Positions 9,411 to 18,802 of a DNA stretch of 64,000 bases are shown here, in pieces (the first letter of the stretch is position 1; every line of letters begins with the position of its first letter). The translations under genes were made by a program, and so were the position numbers. The notes beneath the pieces were generated by a model. It did not search any database. It was not told where the DNA came from and saw nothing but the letters and a program-made list of their open reading frames with translations. Source of the stretch: Pediococcus claussenii ATCC BAA-344 (GTDB lineage Bacteria; Bacillota; Bacilli; Lactobacillales; Lactobacillaceae). Location: NCBI RefSeq assembly GCF_000237995.1, contig NC_016605.1:992001-1056000 (forward strand), read 5' to 3'.

Positions 9411-9436
9411 ATTAGGAAAGTTGGACATGGTATGAT
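9408..9436 (+). promoter_or_regulatory. lexA promoter
   Basis: TTGATT (9408-9413), 17-bp spacer, TATGAT (9431-9436). The SOS box overlaps the -35 element. Confidence 0.7.
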
Positions 9437-9464
9437 TATGTTAAATAAATTAAGGAGTTACGCA

Positions 9465-10094
9465 ATGACTGTAAAAGTTGGTGACAAGCAATTTGCTGTT
9501 TTACAATTTATTCATGAAAAAGTTACTGAAAAAGGGTATCCTCCGACTGTTCGCGAAATTGGTGAAGCAGTCGGTTTATCCTCTACCTCAACAGTCCATG
9601 GTCATATTTCACGACTCGAAAAAAAGGGCTTCTTACAAAAAGATCCTACTAAACCCAGAGCTCTTGAGGTTACGGCAGCTGGATTGGAAGAACTTGGAAT
9701 TGAAACCAACGAAGATACTATTCCAATGCTTGGTGTAGTAACTGCTGGGCAACCAATTTTAGCTGTTGAAGAAGCAACCGATTATTTTCCCGTCCCTGAT
9801 GAGTACAAGGAGAGCCAAAAAGACCTCTTCATGTTAACCATTCGTGGGGAGAGTATGATTAACGCTGGAATTCTTTCTGGTGATCAAGTTATTGTTCGCC
9901 GACAACAAAGCGCTGATAATGGAGATATTGTGATTGCAATGACTGAGGATGATGAGGCTACCTGCAAGCGATTCTTCAAAGAAATTGATCATATTCGACT
10001 ACAACCCGAAAATGACACTATGCAACCAATTATTCTTTCAAATGTGACTATCCTGGGTAAGGTTGTTGGTTTGTTTCGGAATCAGATTTTTTAA
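9465..10094 (+). CDS. lexA: LexA repressor, SOS regulator
   Basis: Represses DNA-damage genes and cleaves itself when RecA filaments form. The start at 9465 has AAGGAG upstream and gives 209 residues, normal for LexA; the frame is open further upstream but that part crosses the promoter. Residues 1-70 are the winged helix ([13 protein letters not shown]). The cleavage site is Ala94-Gly95 in VVTAGQP. The catalytic pair is Ser130 (GESMINAG) and Lys168 (TCKRF). All key residues are present, so an active repressor is expected. Confidence 0.97.
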   Translation: MTVKVGDKQFAVLQFIHEKVTEKGYPPTVREIGEAVGLSSTSTVHGHISRLEKKGFLQKDPTKPRALEVTAAGLEELGIETNEDTIPMLGVVTAGQPILAVEEATDYFPVPDEYKESQKDLFMLTIRGESMINAGILSGDQVIVRRQQSADNGDIVIAMTEDDEATCKRFFKEIDHIRLQPENDTMQPIILSNVTILGKVVGLFRNQIF

Positions 10095-10123
10095 CTATTA
10101 TTTATTCGAGACAATAAAGTAAG

Positions 10124-10182
10124 CGAGATATAAGTTGAAAAGTGATGAGTTTAAAAAGCGAAATCACTTGCCTTATTTCTCG
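10124..10182 (+). terminator. Probable terminator of lexA
   Basis: CGAGATATAAG pairs with CTTATTTCTCG and an inner AAGTGAT with ATCACTT. TATTTTTATTATTT follows. The stem has an internal loop, so termination may be partial. Confidence 0.55.
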
Positions 10183-10237
10183 TATTTTTATTATTTGGGC
10201 ATAGAAAAAATTATTCTTTAGTGTTGCCTGACCCCTT

Positions 10238-10480
10238 TTAATATCTTTTATTTTGAACTTTTTTCATTTTGCGAATTTTTATCGCTTCACAATGAACTAT
10301 TTTTAATTCAAGAAGATATTTTTTCCTTTTCAATTTGATTCGGTCAACCTCAGAATAGTGCAGAACTTCAATAATTACTGTATCTCCTAATTGATTCAAA
10401 ACCCTACCTATAATTGGGTTTAACATTGATTCAACATATCGACATTTAACCAAAGTGCCCTTTTCAAAAGTCATCCCCAT
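10238..10480 (-). CDS. Small basic protein, possible DUF2187-like fold
   Basis: An 80-residue basic protein. Residues 6-36 (GTLVKCRYVESMLNPIIGRV and the following strand) read like the small beta barrel of the DUF2187 group, followed by a lysine/arginine-rich tail. GAGGTG sits 6 nt before the ATG at 10480; a GTG at 10489 overlaps that site and is less likely. It is alone on the minus strand. The family call is tentative and no function can be proposed. Confidence 0.55.
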   Translation of the reverse strand: MGMTFEKGTLVKCRYVESMLNPIIGRVLNQLGDTVIIEVLHYSEVDRIKLKRKKYLLELKIVHCEAIKIRKMKKVQNKRY

Positions 10481-10558
10481 CTGTTTCACCTCATTTTATA
10501 GTTACTATATTATAAAATAAGTAAATATATATGCTTATTATTAGATTTTATTGTGAAT

Positions 10559-10588
10559 TTGCCGATTATAATGTTGAACATGTATAAT
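10559..10588 (+). promoter_or_regulatory. Promoter of the membrane protein gene at 10614
   Basis: TTGCCG (10559-10564), 18-bp spacer, perfect TATAAT (10583-10588). The position rules out an ATG at 10587, which lies inside the -10 box. Confidence 0.6.
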
Positions 10589-10613
10589 GGTGAAAAATGA
10601 TAAGGAGAAACGT

Positions 10614-11222
10614 ATGCTTTATTTGGCAATAATTTTAGGTATCGCTTTTATACTATTGTTGTTTCGGGTTGCAATGGTTATCACAAACCGAGAAAATCCC
10701 CTTTTGACCATTCTATTGACTTTATTGGTCGGGGCCGGGTTATTATATTCATCTCTCCAAGTTCCAAAAGCTCTAAAACAGGGAGACCATCAATCAGCGC
10801 AAGTAGATAGCACTAGTGCGGATAGTCTTACAAACAAGCTTCCGTTAAATCAATTAACCGATAATAGTTCCAGCCAAAGTGAAGCTAAGCAAGAATTATC
10901 AGAAAATTCAATCCTTAACTCCGTTAGAGAAAGTTATAAGTCCATTGGTAAAGTAAGTTTTGACGGTTCTACTAAAACTTATTCCTTGTTACCAACCGCT
11001 TCTAGTTTCGTGAAGCCACTTCGTCAAATTATTGCCAATCCTAATCAGGCCAATGAAGCAAACTTTGATCAGATGGTTACAAACTTTAAAACAACATCCA
11101 AATCAATCGAAAACGACCTTGGCAAGGGATACACCCTACAACTGTTAAATCCTGATAAAGCAAATCAAAAACTTTTGGCCGTTAAGGATCAAAATGTAAC
11201 ATATAACTTTTTCAGTAAATAG
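10614..11222 (+). CDS. Membrane-anchored protein of unknown function
   Basis: I do not recognise this gene. From the ATG at 10614 (AAGGAG 6 nt upstream) it encodes 202 residues: two transmembrane helices (about 2-23 and 29-47), then a Ser/Gln-rich linker (about 50-100) and a folded region of about 100 residues on one side of the membrane. That region contains VSFDGSTKTYSLLPT. No catalytic motif is visible. It is a single-gene unit with its own promoter and terminator, next to mvaS on the opposite strand. Two N-terminal helices would put the soluble domain on the same side as the N-terminus; direction is not determined. Confidence 0.75.
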   Translation: MLYLAIILGIAFILLLFRVAMVITNRENPLLTILLTLLVGAGLLYSSLQVPKALKQGDHQSAQVDSTSADSLTNKLPLNQLTDNSSSQSEAKQELSENSILNSVRESYKSIGKVSFDGSTKTYSLLPTASSFVKPLRQIIANPNQANEANFDQMVTNFKTTSKSIENDLGKGYTLQLLNPDKANQKLLAVKDQNVTYNFFSK

Positions 11223-11231
11223 CGAATTAAT

Positions 11232-11281
11232 AAAAAGTGGTACTAAAGCATCCATCTCTTTGCTTTAGTACCATTTTTTTT
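11232..11281. terminator. Bidirectional terminator, 10614 gene / mvaS
   Basis: TGGTACTAAAGCA pairs with TGCTTTAGTACCA with A-run before and T-run after. It lies between convergent genes. Confidence 0.92.
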
Positions 11282-11288
11282 ATAATCA

Positions 11289-12443
11289 TCAATGTTCCCC
11301 GTAAATTCTTTGATGATTTTTTTGCCCTTTTAAAATAAATTTTGCTGGATCTTCTCTATAATCAGTTTCAAAATCATCACTATCCAACATTGCGCTCAGG
11401 TAGATTCTTTCGTATTCTTTAACAGTCACTTGCTTACGCTGATCTAACCACTTCAAACTTTCAATTAAAGATTGCTTGTCATAATTGTTAATCTTACCAC
11501 TAAAGAATTCTCCCTCGGCCCCTGAGCCATAGCTAAACAAACCAATTATGTCATTTTGCTTAAGTTCTCGATTAATCAGAAGTGAAATCAAACTCAAGTA
11601 TAAAGAACCGGTATATAAATTCCCCACAATCTGTGATAGTTGTTTGGATTCATCAAAGGCCTCAAATAACCGATTTTGTTCTTCAACTGTTTCATCTTCA
11701 ATTCCCGCTCGTAGTGCCTTATATCCCATTTTGGTGAACGGAAGATGAAATACCAATGCCTCAAAATCGGATGATTCTAACTTTGTCATATCTTTATACG
11801 CATTATAAGTTTTTAGAAAAAACTGAATAAACTCATCCGAAGAGTATTTGCCATCCACCAAAGCTTCCGAAAATCCGAGTGGTCTCCAAAAATCCATAAT
11901 ATCCTTCGTGTAATGTGAATATTCTTTTGAGATAGTCATAATGCGTGGATTTGCACTCATTATCATTGCAACTGCTCCTCCACCTTGGGTTACTTCGCCT
12001 GAACTATGAAGCCCATATCTTGCGATGTCAGAGCCAACTAATAAAACCCTACTGTCTGGCTTCATCATTATATGGCCCATTGCTAATCTGATACCCGCTG
12101 TTAAGCCAAAGCAAGCTTGTTTTAACTCGACTCCACTTGCAGATTGATTAATGCCTAATAAATGCTGTAAATACACTGATCCTGATTTTGAATTATCAAC
12201 TCCAGATTCCGTGCCAAAAAGTATTAAATCAATTTTTTGGCGATCTGCGTCATCAATAATTTTAGAAGCTGCATTTGCTGCGAGTGTCACAGAATCTTGA
12301 GAATTACGGATTACGGCCGCCTTTTTTTGCCCAATTCCAATTAAATATTTATTTGGATCCTCATTTCTTGCAGTGGCTAACTCTGCCATATCTAAAAATA
12401 AATCACTTGTAAAAAAACCTATCTTATCAATACCTATGTTCAT
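11289..12443 (-). CDS. mvaS: Hydroxymethylglutaryl-CoA synthase
   Basis: Condenses acetyl-CoA with acetoacetyl-CoA to HMG-CoA, the first committed step of the mevalonate pathway. The 384-residue protein has catalytic Glu79 (FGTESGVD), nucleophile Cys111 (KQACFGLTAG) and the His region VFHLPFTKMGYKAL near residue 230, all at positions usual for bacterial MvaS. CGGAGAAAAA precedes the ATG. The remaining pathway genes from mevalonate on are at 34494-38551. HMG-CoA reductase is not in the window. Confidence 0.96.
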   Translation of the reverse strand: MNIGIDKIGFFTSDLFLDMAELATARNEDPNKYLIGIGQKKAAVIRNSQDSVTLAANAASKIIDDADRQKIDLILFGTESGVDNSKSGSVYLQHLLGINQSASGVELKQACFGLTAGIRLAMGHIMMKPDSRVLLVGSDIARYGLHSSGEVTQGGGAVAMIMSANPRIMTISKEYSHYTKDIMDFWRPLGFSEALVDGKYSSDEFIQFFLKTYNAYKDMTKLESSDFEALVFHLPFTKMGYKALRAGIEDETVEEQNRLFEAFDESKQLSQIVGNLYTGSLYLSLISLLINRELKQNDIIGLFSYGSGAEGEFFSGKINNYDKQSLIESLKWLDQRKQVTVKEYERIYLSAMLDSDDFETDYREDPAKFILKGQKNHQRIYGEH

Positions 12444-12477
12444 AAATTTTTCTCCGTTCTATTGTCTTGATATATTA

Positions 12478-12505
12478 ATTATAATTGAATATTCAAAATT
12501 TGTAA
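12478..12505 (-). promoter_or_regulatory. Probable mvaS promoter with a palindrome in the spacer
   Basis: Minus strand TATAAT (12483-12478) is preceded by TTACAA (12505-12500) at 16 bp. The spacer contains the perfect 12-bp palindrome TTGAATATTCAA, which could be a repressor site. Confidence 0.5.
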
Positions 12506-12548
12506 TTCTTCTTTACTTTTTCATAAAATATAGTAAAAAACATAAAGA

Positions 12549-12577
12549 TTGACTTTAGAATCTATTGTGTCTATTAT
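12549..12577 (+). promoter_or_regulatory. Promoter of the ABC exporter gene
   Basis: TTGACT (12549-12554), 17-bp spacer, TATTAT (12572-12577), 39 bp before the ATG. Confidence 0.7.
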
Positions 12578-12615
12578 TCTAGGGTTAATATACAAAGAAT
12601 AAATGGAGGAATATC

Positions 12616-14376
12616 ATGAAAAAAGAAGTCACCTTATTAAGCATGTTTAGGTATGTTTTTCAAACCGTTCTACAAAAGAAACGGCTTCTTTTCCTAAATA
12701 TTGCTGCGCTCATAATTATTACAGCACTTCAATTTGTAATGCCACAATTTACTCAATACATCATTGATAAAATTATTCCTGATAAAAGTATGACTAAATT
12801 ATTTTATTCCGTTGCATTGATGATTCTTGCAGCTGTGTTACTTGGTGTTTTCAATTATTTTTCCACCTATTATATGAGTATTATGAGTCAAAATTCAATT
12901 TTGACACTTCGTGAGAACCTGTTTAGACATATTTTAAGCCTTGATTCCGCTTATTTTGAATCAAGCAAAACTGGTGATTTAATGGTTCGGCTAACCAGTG
13001 ATATTAATAACTTGCAGAGCCTTATATCGGCAAACATGCTCTCAATTATTGGTAATTTCTTTACATTCGTTGGCGTGTTAGTATTTATTATCATCGTTAA
13101 TTGGCAAATGGCTCTTGCGGTTAGTATCACTTTCCCATTAATGTTTTTTATTTACCGTATATTTAGGACCCGTATTCGAACAGCATTTAGGAATGCACGT
13201 GTCTCTCAAGCGGACATGTCAAATCAGATGCAAAATACGTTAACCCAAATCCAACTTATAAAAAGCTTCACGAATGAAAAAGCCGAAAGCAAAAAATTCG
13301 ATCAATTTGCGGATCAAAACCGTCAATACATGATTGAGGCATCAAGAAACCAAGCAATTTTTTCGCCTTCAATTGATTTTGTGAACTATCTAGGTACAGC
13401 GATTATACTTTTGCTTGGTTCATATTTTGTAATCAAAGGTCAACTTCTTGTTGGTCAAATGGTCGCCTATATTAGCTATGTTGCTATGTTACAAAGCCCA
13501 ATTCGTTCTTTTACGCAACTATTAAATCAAATTCAACAATCTTTAATTTCATATGGTAGGATCATCGATGTTATTGGCGTTCAGCCCAAAATCATCGATT
13601 CACCCGATGCAGAAAATTTTCCGCAAATTAAGCAAGGCATTAAGTTAGATGACATTTCTTTTTCATATTCAACCGATAATGTTAACTTCAATGATGGAAG
13701 TAACGCTTTAAATAACGTTACTTTTAATATTCCTTATGGAAAAACAACAGCATTGGTTGGTCATTCTGGTGCTGGTAAGACAACAATCACCAAGCTCCTA
13801 ACTAGATTCTATGAAGTTACGTCTGGAAACATATTTTTCGATAATATCCCGATCAAAGACATTAAAATTAAGTCATTGAGGGACAACATTGCAATTGTAT
13901 CTCAGGACGTTGATATTATTGATGGAACAATTCGAGAGAATATCATGTATGGAGAAAGTGATATTTCAGACAAAAATATTCACGAAGCTGCCCAAATGGC
14001 AAATATTGATGATTATATTGTTAAATTACCAGATGGACTAGATACGCAGGTTGGTGAACGTGGAATTAAACTATCAGGCGGTCAAAAGCAAAGAATTTCA
14101 ATTGCCAGAGCCTTGCTAAAAGATGCACAAGTAATAATTTTAGATGAAGCCACTGCCGCCCTAGATAATGAATCTGAAAAGGCTATTCAGCATGCTTTAA
14201 ATAACCTTTTAACTAACCGAACATCACTTGTTATTGCTCATCGACTTTCGACAATTCATAATGCCGATAACATTATCGTGATGGATCAAGGTAGGGTCGT
14301 AGAATCTGGCACTCACGAAAACCTTCTTAAACAAAACAGTTACTATAAAAAATTATATGACGCTCAATTTGAATAG
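12616..14376 (+). CDS. ABC exporter, fused membrane and ATPase domains
   Basis: A half-transporter of the lipid/multidrug exporter type that works as a homodimer or heterodimer. Residues 1-320 form the six-helix membrane domain. Residues 335-586 form the ATPase with Walker A GHSGAGKTT, Q-loop IVSQDVD, signature LSGGQKQR, Walker B VIILDEATAAL and the switch His in IAHRLST. All catalytic residues are present. GGAGGA precedes the ATG. It is a single gene divergent from mvaS, so the substrate cannot be told. A homodimer is likely because no partner gene is adjacent. Confidence 0.92.
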   Translation: MKKEVTLLSMFRYVFQTVLQKKRLLFLNIAALIIITALQFVMPQFTQYIIDKIIPDKSMTKLFYSVALMILAAVLLGVFNYFSTYYMSIMSQNSILTLRENLFRHILSLDSAYFESSKTGDLMVRLTSDINNLQSLISANMLSIIGNFFTFVGVLVFIIIVNWQMALAVSITFPLMFFIYRIFRTRIRTAFRNARVSQADMSNQMQNTLTQIQLIKSFTNEKAESKKFDQFADQNRQYMIEASRNQAIFSPSIDFVNYLGTAIILLLGSYFVIKGQLLVGQMVAYISYVAMLQSPIRSFTQLLNQIQQSLISYGRIIDVIGVQPKIIDSPDAENFPQIKQGIKLDDISFSYSTDNVNFNDGSNALNNVTFNIPYGKTTALVGHSGAGKTTITKLLTRFYEVTSGNIFFDNIPIKDIKIKSLRDNIAIVSQDVDIIDGTIRENIMYGESDISDKNIHEAAQMANIDDYIVKLPDGLDTQVGERGIKLSGGQKQRISIARALLKDAQVIILDEATAALDNESEKAIQHALNNLLTNRTSLVIAHRLSTIHNADNIIVMDQGRVVESGTHENLLKQNSYYKKLYDAQFE

Positions 14377-14381
14377 TTTTA

Positions 14382-14416
14382 AAAAAGAGTTCGAAATAAA
14401 ATTCCGAACTCTTTTT
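14382..14416 (+). terminator. Terminator of the ABC exporter gene
   Basis: AAAAAGAGTTCG pairs with CGAACTCTTTTT around a 10-nt loop. The symmetrical A/T flanks allow action on both strands, though the carB stop is 137 bp away. Confidence 0.88.
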
Positions 14417-14552
14417 AATTTATTTCAAATCCGCTGGGTTTAAAAATGTAAGCAATAAAAATCCTTATTCCTAGATACTGAATTTAGATTAAAATATTCC
14501 AACTTGTTACTATAAAAAAATCAAGTTGTGCAAATTTTACCAAGCTTAATTC

Positions 14553-17012
14553 TTATAAACGTTTAATTTCTGCACCAATTGCGAGTGAGAAAGGAGGTTT
14601 TTGCGGTTCAATCAATCCAAATTGTTTGTAAGGATAAACATGTTTATAAGTGTAATTATGTTTTCGAGTTATCTTTTGGATATTGTCCAATTTAGTGAAC
14701 TGTCCCAATGTAACATCAACTAGAAGTGAAGTCATATTTGTACCCGTTGCAAAACTTATAAACGGTAAGTCTTGAACCGAAAGTGGCGCAATACTTGTTA
14801 GGGTTAAATGTCCACGATCATTTTTAAAAATAACTGTAAAAATTCCGTTTTCTTCCATTCTAGAGGTTTCACGTTCCGCTAAACGTTTGGCTTTATTTGA
14901 AACTTCTTGAGACAAAGCAGATAAATCAGTACTTAGATATTCCTCATTTGTTCTAATTTTCCCCAAAACGCTGATCTTCTCATTAGATTTAAGAGTAACA
15001 AACATAAAATCAGAATCGACATTTTCAGAGCGAGTAGTTCTACTTAAAGGTAATTGTTTAATTACAATTCCATTATCTACAAGTTTATTAACAATTTCCC
15101 ACTTTCCTTGCGCTAAAATAGCGTCAGGCTTTTCAATATTAAAAATATTCAAACAATTTTCAACTGTAAGTGGTTCCAGATATACTTTATCCGCAAATCC
15201 CGGGGCCAATGAAATTGCGCTCGGATTATTATTAATTAAAATAATCTTGTACCCTAATCTTTTGGCTTCTAAAATCGTCTGAATTGTAGTATATTCGGCC
15301 GCCCCGTTTGCACCAACCTGATTATTAGCCGTACCCAAAAGTATAAGTTTACGATCATCACTTGTAAATGATTCATCCTCATCTTCAAATGTGGAATAGA
15401 AAACAGTAGAATCAAAGTCAAACTCTCCGGCAGTTGGTTCAATTGACTTAAATGTCGGTTTCAATTTACTGTACTCTAGTCTAAAGTGCCGCACTCGGTC
15501 GTACTCGGTCTTCCATAGATGAGCAATTTGCGTATCACCAAACCCATAATATTTAGCATTTTCCAACGAATCAATGCTAAATAGGTTCTCACGTAAATCT
15601 CTTTCAATTTGGATAATGTGATACAGTTTGTAAAAATAAAAGGCGTCAATTTTTGTCATTTCAGCAAGTTCATCGATTGTATATCCCCTTCTAAGTGCTT
15701 CTAAGAGATAAAAAAGTTCTCCTGCCCTTGGATGAACCAATACATTAATCAACTGAGCCTCACTTAACTGTGACTCATCTAGTGATGCCTGCTCAGCAAT
15801 TGTACTAGAATCGACCGATCGAATAGCCTTTTCAAGGACTTCTTCCATACTTCTACCATATGCCATTACTGCCCCAGTTGATTTCATTTGTGTATTCAAG
15901 TTTTGATCGGCATTTTTAAAACTTGCAAAAGACCATGTTGGAAAACGAACAGCTAGGTGATCTAGTGTCGGCTCAATTAAAGCTAAAGCGTCCTCATTCA
16001 ATCCAGGTAATTCAATATCACGCAAATTTTTACCCATAATTACGTGGGCTACCACTGGTGCAATTGGATAACCCGTTGCCCTTGCAGCGAAGGATGTTGT
16101 ACGATCAAAGAATGGGTTAATTCGAGTAATAAAATGACGACCTGAAATCGGTTCTAACGCAAATTGAACGTGACAAACACCCTTAACTCGAAAAACTTCT
16201 GCAACCTTTAAAGCAGACTCACGCAAAGTTTGTCGTTCGGTATCTGTTAAGGTTTGGATGGGACTAAAGGTTATAGAATCACCAGCGTGCACCCCAACCG
16301 GATTGAAGTTTTCGGCACCATTAATTGCCAACTTTGTTCCTTCTGAGTCCCTCAGCACCGTCATTTCGATTTCTTTATATCCTACAATACTTTTTTCTAC
16401 AGCAACTTGATTTGTTGATGAAACTTTAAAACTACTCTCTAAGTTTTCGATTAATTGAAATTCATTTTCACACTGTTGCCGATTTGTTTTGGATAATGAG
16501 GCAATTGGTTTAATAATTATTGGATAACCAACCTTTTTCGCAAATTTAATTGCATCCTCGGGCGTTTCAACAACAGTAGTTGGAATTGTTGGTTCTTTGA
16601 TATGTCTAAGAACTCGATTCATAAGTTCAGGATTCTGTAAGTTGTGAATCGTGGTTAATGTAACACCTAGCATCTTTAAATCCAAATCAGAAATAATATC
16701 TGCCTCATTCAATTGTTCAACTAATTGAAGGGCCCGACTATTTCCTAAGATTGGTAAAATCGTGTCAATTTTCCGATCACGAATCACTGTAATTAGATGA
16801 TTCACGTTTAACTCACTAACAATAAAATGAACCTTTAAACCCAAACTAGAAATCACCGAATTGGCGTCATCGGTCACAAAAAAAAGATTCAAATCTAATT
16901 TTGCCAATTCTCTGATGATTTGTATTGAAGCTGCATCAGTTTCAGTATCTTTACCAATTTCTGTGGTTCCTGAGCCGATTATTAAAATATTTTTTATGCG
17001 TTTTCTTACCAT
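14553..17012 (-). CDS. carB: Truncated, catalytically degenerate carbamoyl-phosphate synthase large subunit homologue
   Basis: The canonical protein (about 1060 residues) makes carbamoyl phosphate with two ATP-grasp domains. This one has 819. Residues 1-400 align with the carboxyphosphate half, but the glycine-rich ATP loop (GGSGGG) is replaced by SLSKTNR near 173. The metal and phosphate ligands of IEMNPR read TRINPF (Arg297, Asn299, Phe301) and the EDRRRF Arg is gone. The GVHAGDS segment and Gln283 persist. Residues 400-550 keep the oligomerisation domain. The second half keeps a pre-ATP-grasp fold (553-640), then jumps to a remnant of the distal ATP-grasp lobe (722-775, with IAPL for EVNPR). 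It ends before the C-terminal allosteric domain. The frame is intact with a good ribosome-binding site, 4 bp after carA. I infer a pseudoenzyme. Only a weak hairpin (14500-14528) follows. Confidence 0.88.
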   Translation of the reverse strand: MVRKRIKNILIIGSGTTEIGKDTETDAASIQIIRELAKLDLNLFFVTDDANSVISSLGLKVHFIVSELNVNHLITVIRDRKIDTILPILGNSRALQLVEQLNEADIISDLDLKMLGVTLTTIHNLQNPELMNRVLRHIKEPTIPTTVVETPEDAIKFAKKVGYPIIIKPIASLSKTNRQQCENEFQLIENLESSFKVSSTNQVAVEKSIVGYKEIEMTVLRDSEGTKLAINGAENFNPVGVHAGDSITFSPIQTLTDTERQTLRESALKVAEVFRVKGVCHVQFALEPISGRHFITRINPFFDRTTSFAARATGYPIAPVVAHVIMGKNLRDIELPGLNEDALALIEPTLDHLAVRFPTWSFASFKNADQNLNTQMKSTGAVMAYGRSMEEVLEKAIRSVDSSTIAEQASLDESQLSEAQLINVLVHPRAGELFYLLEALRRGYTIDELAEMTKIDAFYFYKLYHIIQIERDLRENLFSIDSLENAKYYGFGDTQIAHLWKTEYDRVRHFRLEYSKLKPTFKSIEPTAGEFDFDSTVFYSTFEDEDESFTSDDRKLILLGTANNQVGANGAAEYTTIQTILEAKRLGYKIILINNNPSAISLAPGFADKVYLEPLTVENCLNIFNIEKPDAILAQGKWEIVNKLVDNGIVIKQLPLSRTTRSENVDSDFMFVTLKSNEKISVLGKIRTNEEYLSTDLSALSQEVSNKAKRLAERETSRMEENGIFTVIFKNDRGHLTLTSIAPLSVQDLPFISFATGTNMTSLLVDVTLGQFTKLDNIQKITRKHNYTYKHVYPYKQFGLIEPQKPPFSLAIGAEIKRL

Positions 17013-17016
17013 AATC

Positions 17017-18099
17017 TTACCTTCCGCGAGTTGCCATCATTTCCATAAATTCGTCAAATAATTCTGTCGCTTCTCTTGGCCCAGGCGAGCTATCCGGAAA
17101 GAACTGGACACTAAATGCAGGATAATAACGATGTCGTAACCCTTGAACGGAGTGATCAACCATGTCGTAATGCGTAACTAGTAGGTCATCTCGATTGATT
17201 GAATCTGGATCAACCATAAAACCTTGTCCCTGAGAGGCATACATAACATCATCTGTGATAATTGATAAAATAGGATGATTATCACCATGATGTTCAGCGT
17301 TTGACTTAATAACATCACAACCGTTTGCAAGGGCGAACGCTTCGTGTCCCAATCCGATTGAAAATAATGGGATATTTTTTCTCTGAACAGCTAAAATCAT
17401 GTCGATCACTTCCGATGGTAAATCTTTTGGAGAACCGGGACCTGTGGAAATAATAACTCCATCGGGATCTAAGCTAAAAATCTGATCAGCTGTTGCAGAA
17501 TAAGGCAAAACTGTTACATTACAGTCTCTTTGACTCAATTGTCGTAAAATACCGTATTTTAAGCCTAAATCAATAACGATCACATTTTTTCCTTCACCCG
17601 GATTAGGAAATGGTTTGGGAGTAGAAACTTGTCCTACCTGTTGGTTTGTTAACACAATTGCTTTTAACTGATCAAATGCGTGTTCTAAATCATTAACAGG
17701 GTCTACAATACTGCCACGAATTGTTCCTGTCTTTCTGAGCTTCCTAATTAAAGCGCGTGTATCAATACCAGAAATTCCCGGTATGTTTTGTTGTTTCAAG
17801 TATTCATGAAGTGACAAACGACGACGACGATTAATCGAAACATCAGCAATGTCTCGGACAATTACACTCTTACACGTTGGATCCACTGATTCATAACCTG
17901 CTCGCTCGATTCCCGTACCACCAATGGATGGTCGAGAAAAAACAATAATTTGATTGTGATATATTTGGTTCGTAATTATTTGTTGGTATCCGGTCATGCT
18001 TGTATTAAAAACCACATCTCCAAAAGTTGTAGCTTTGGATCCAAAACCAGTTCCCTTAAATACAGATCCGTCCTCAAGAATTAAATAACGTTCAGCCAC
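17017..18099 (-). CDS. carA: Carbamoyl-phosphate synthase small subunit homologue lacking the glutaminase triad
   Basis: Canonical CarA hydrolyses glutamine and passes ammonia to CarB. Residues 1-150 keep the CarB-binding domain (RYLILEDGSVFKGTGFG, NTSMTGYQ, SGIDTRALIRKLR). Residues 170-360 keep the class I glutaminase fold with STGPGSPKD. The nucleophile motif GICLGHQ, however, reads SIGLGHE (Gly249 for Cys), and QGHPEAS reads QFFPDSS (Phe334 for His, Asp336 for Glu). Glutaminase activity should therefore be absent. I start at GTG 18099 with GGGGGA 7 nt upstream; a TTG at 18114 is possible but overlaps that site. Length (360) is normal and the frame is clean. It lies between pyrR (22 bp) and carB (4 bp). 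Confidence 0.9.
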   Translation of the reverse strand: MAERYLILEDGSVFKGTGFGSKATTFGDVVFNTSMTGYQQIITNQIYHNQIIVFSRPSIGGTGIERAGYESVDPTCKSVIVRDIADVSINRRRRLSLHEYLKQQNIPGISGIDTRALIRKLRKTGTIRGSIVDPVNDLEHAFDQLKAIVLTNQQVGQVSTPKPFPNPGEGKNVIVIDLGLKYGILRQLSQRDCNVTVLPYSATADQIFSLDPDGVIISTGPGSPKDLPSEVIDMILAVQRKNIPLFSIGLGHEAFALANGCDVIKSNAEHHGDNHPILSIITDDVMYASQGQGFMVDPDSINRDDLLVTHYDMVDHSVQGLRHRYYPAFSVQFFPDSSPGPREATELFDEFMEMMATRGR

Positions 18100-18121
18100 A
18101 TACTTTTCCCCCAATCAGTAA

Positions 18122-18721
<600 letters not shown>

Positions 18722-18802
18722 TCAAGTTAAATAATCAGACTACGAGTAAAAAATGCTTAACCACCAAAACAATTAAACTATTACAACCTAAATTATCCTT
18801 GT

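Noticed and set aside
16980-18115. Sequencing error as the explanation for the missing CarA cysteine
   Set aside because: Several catalytic positions in two adjacent genes are changed, and both frames stay open, so one or two base errors cannot explain it.
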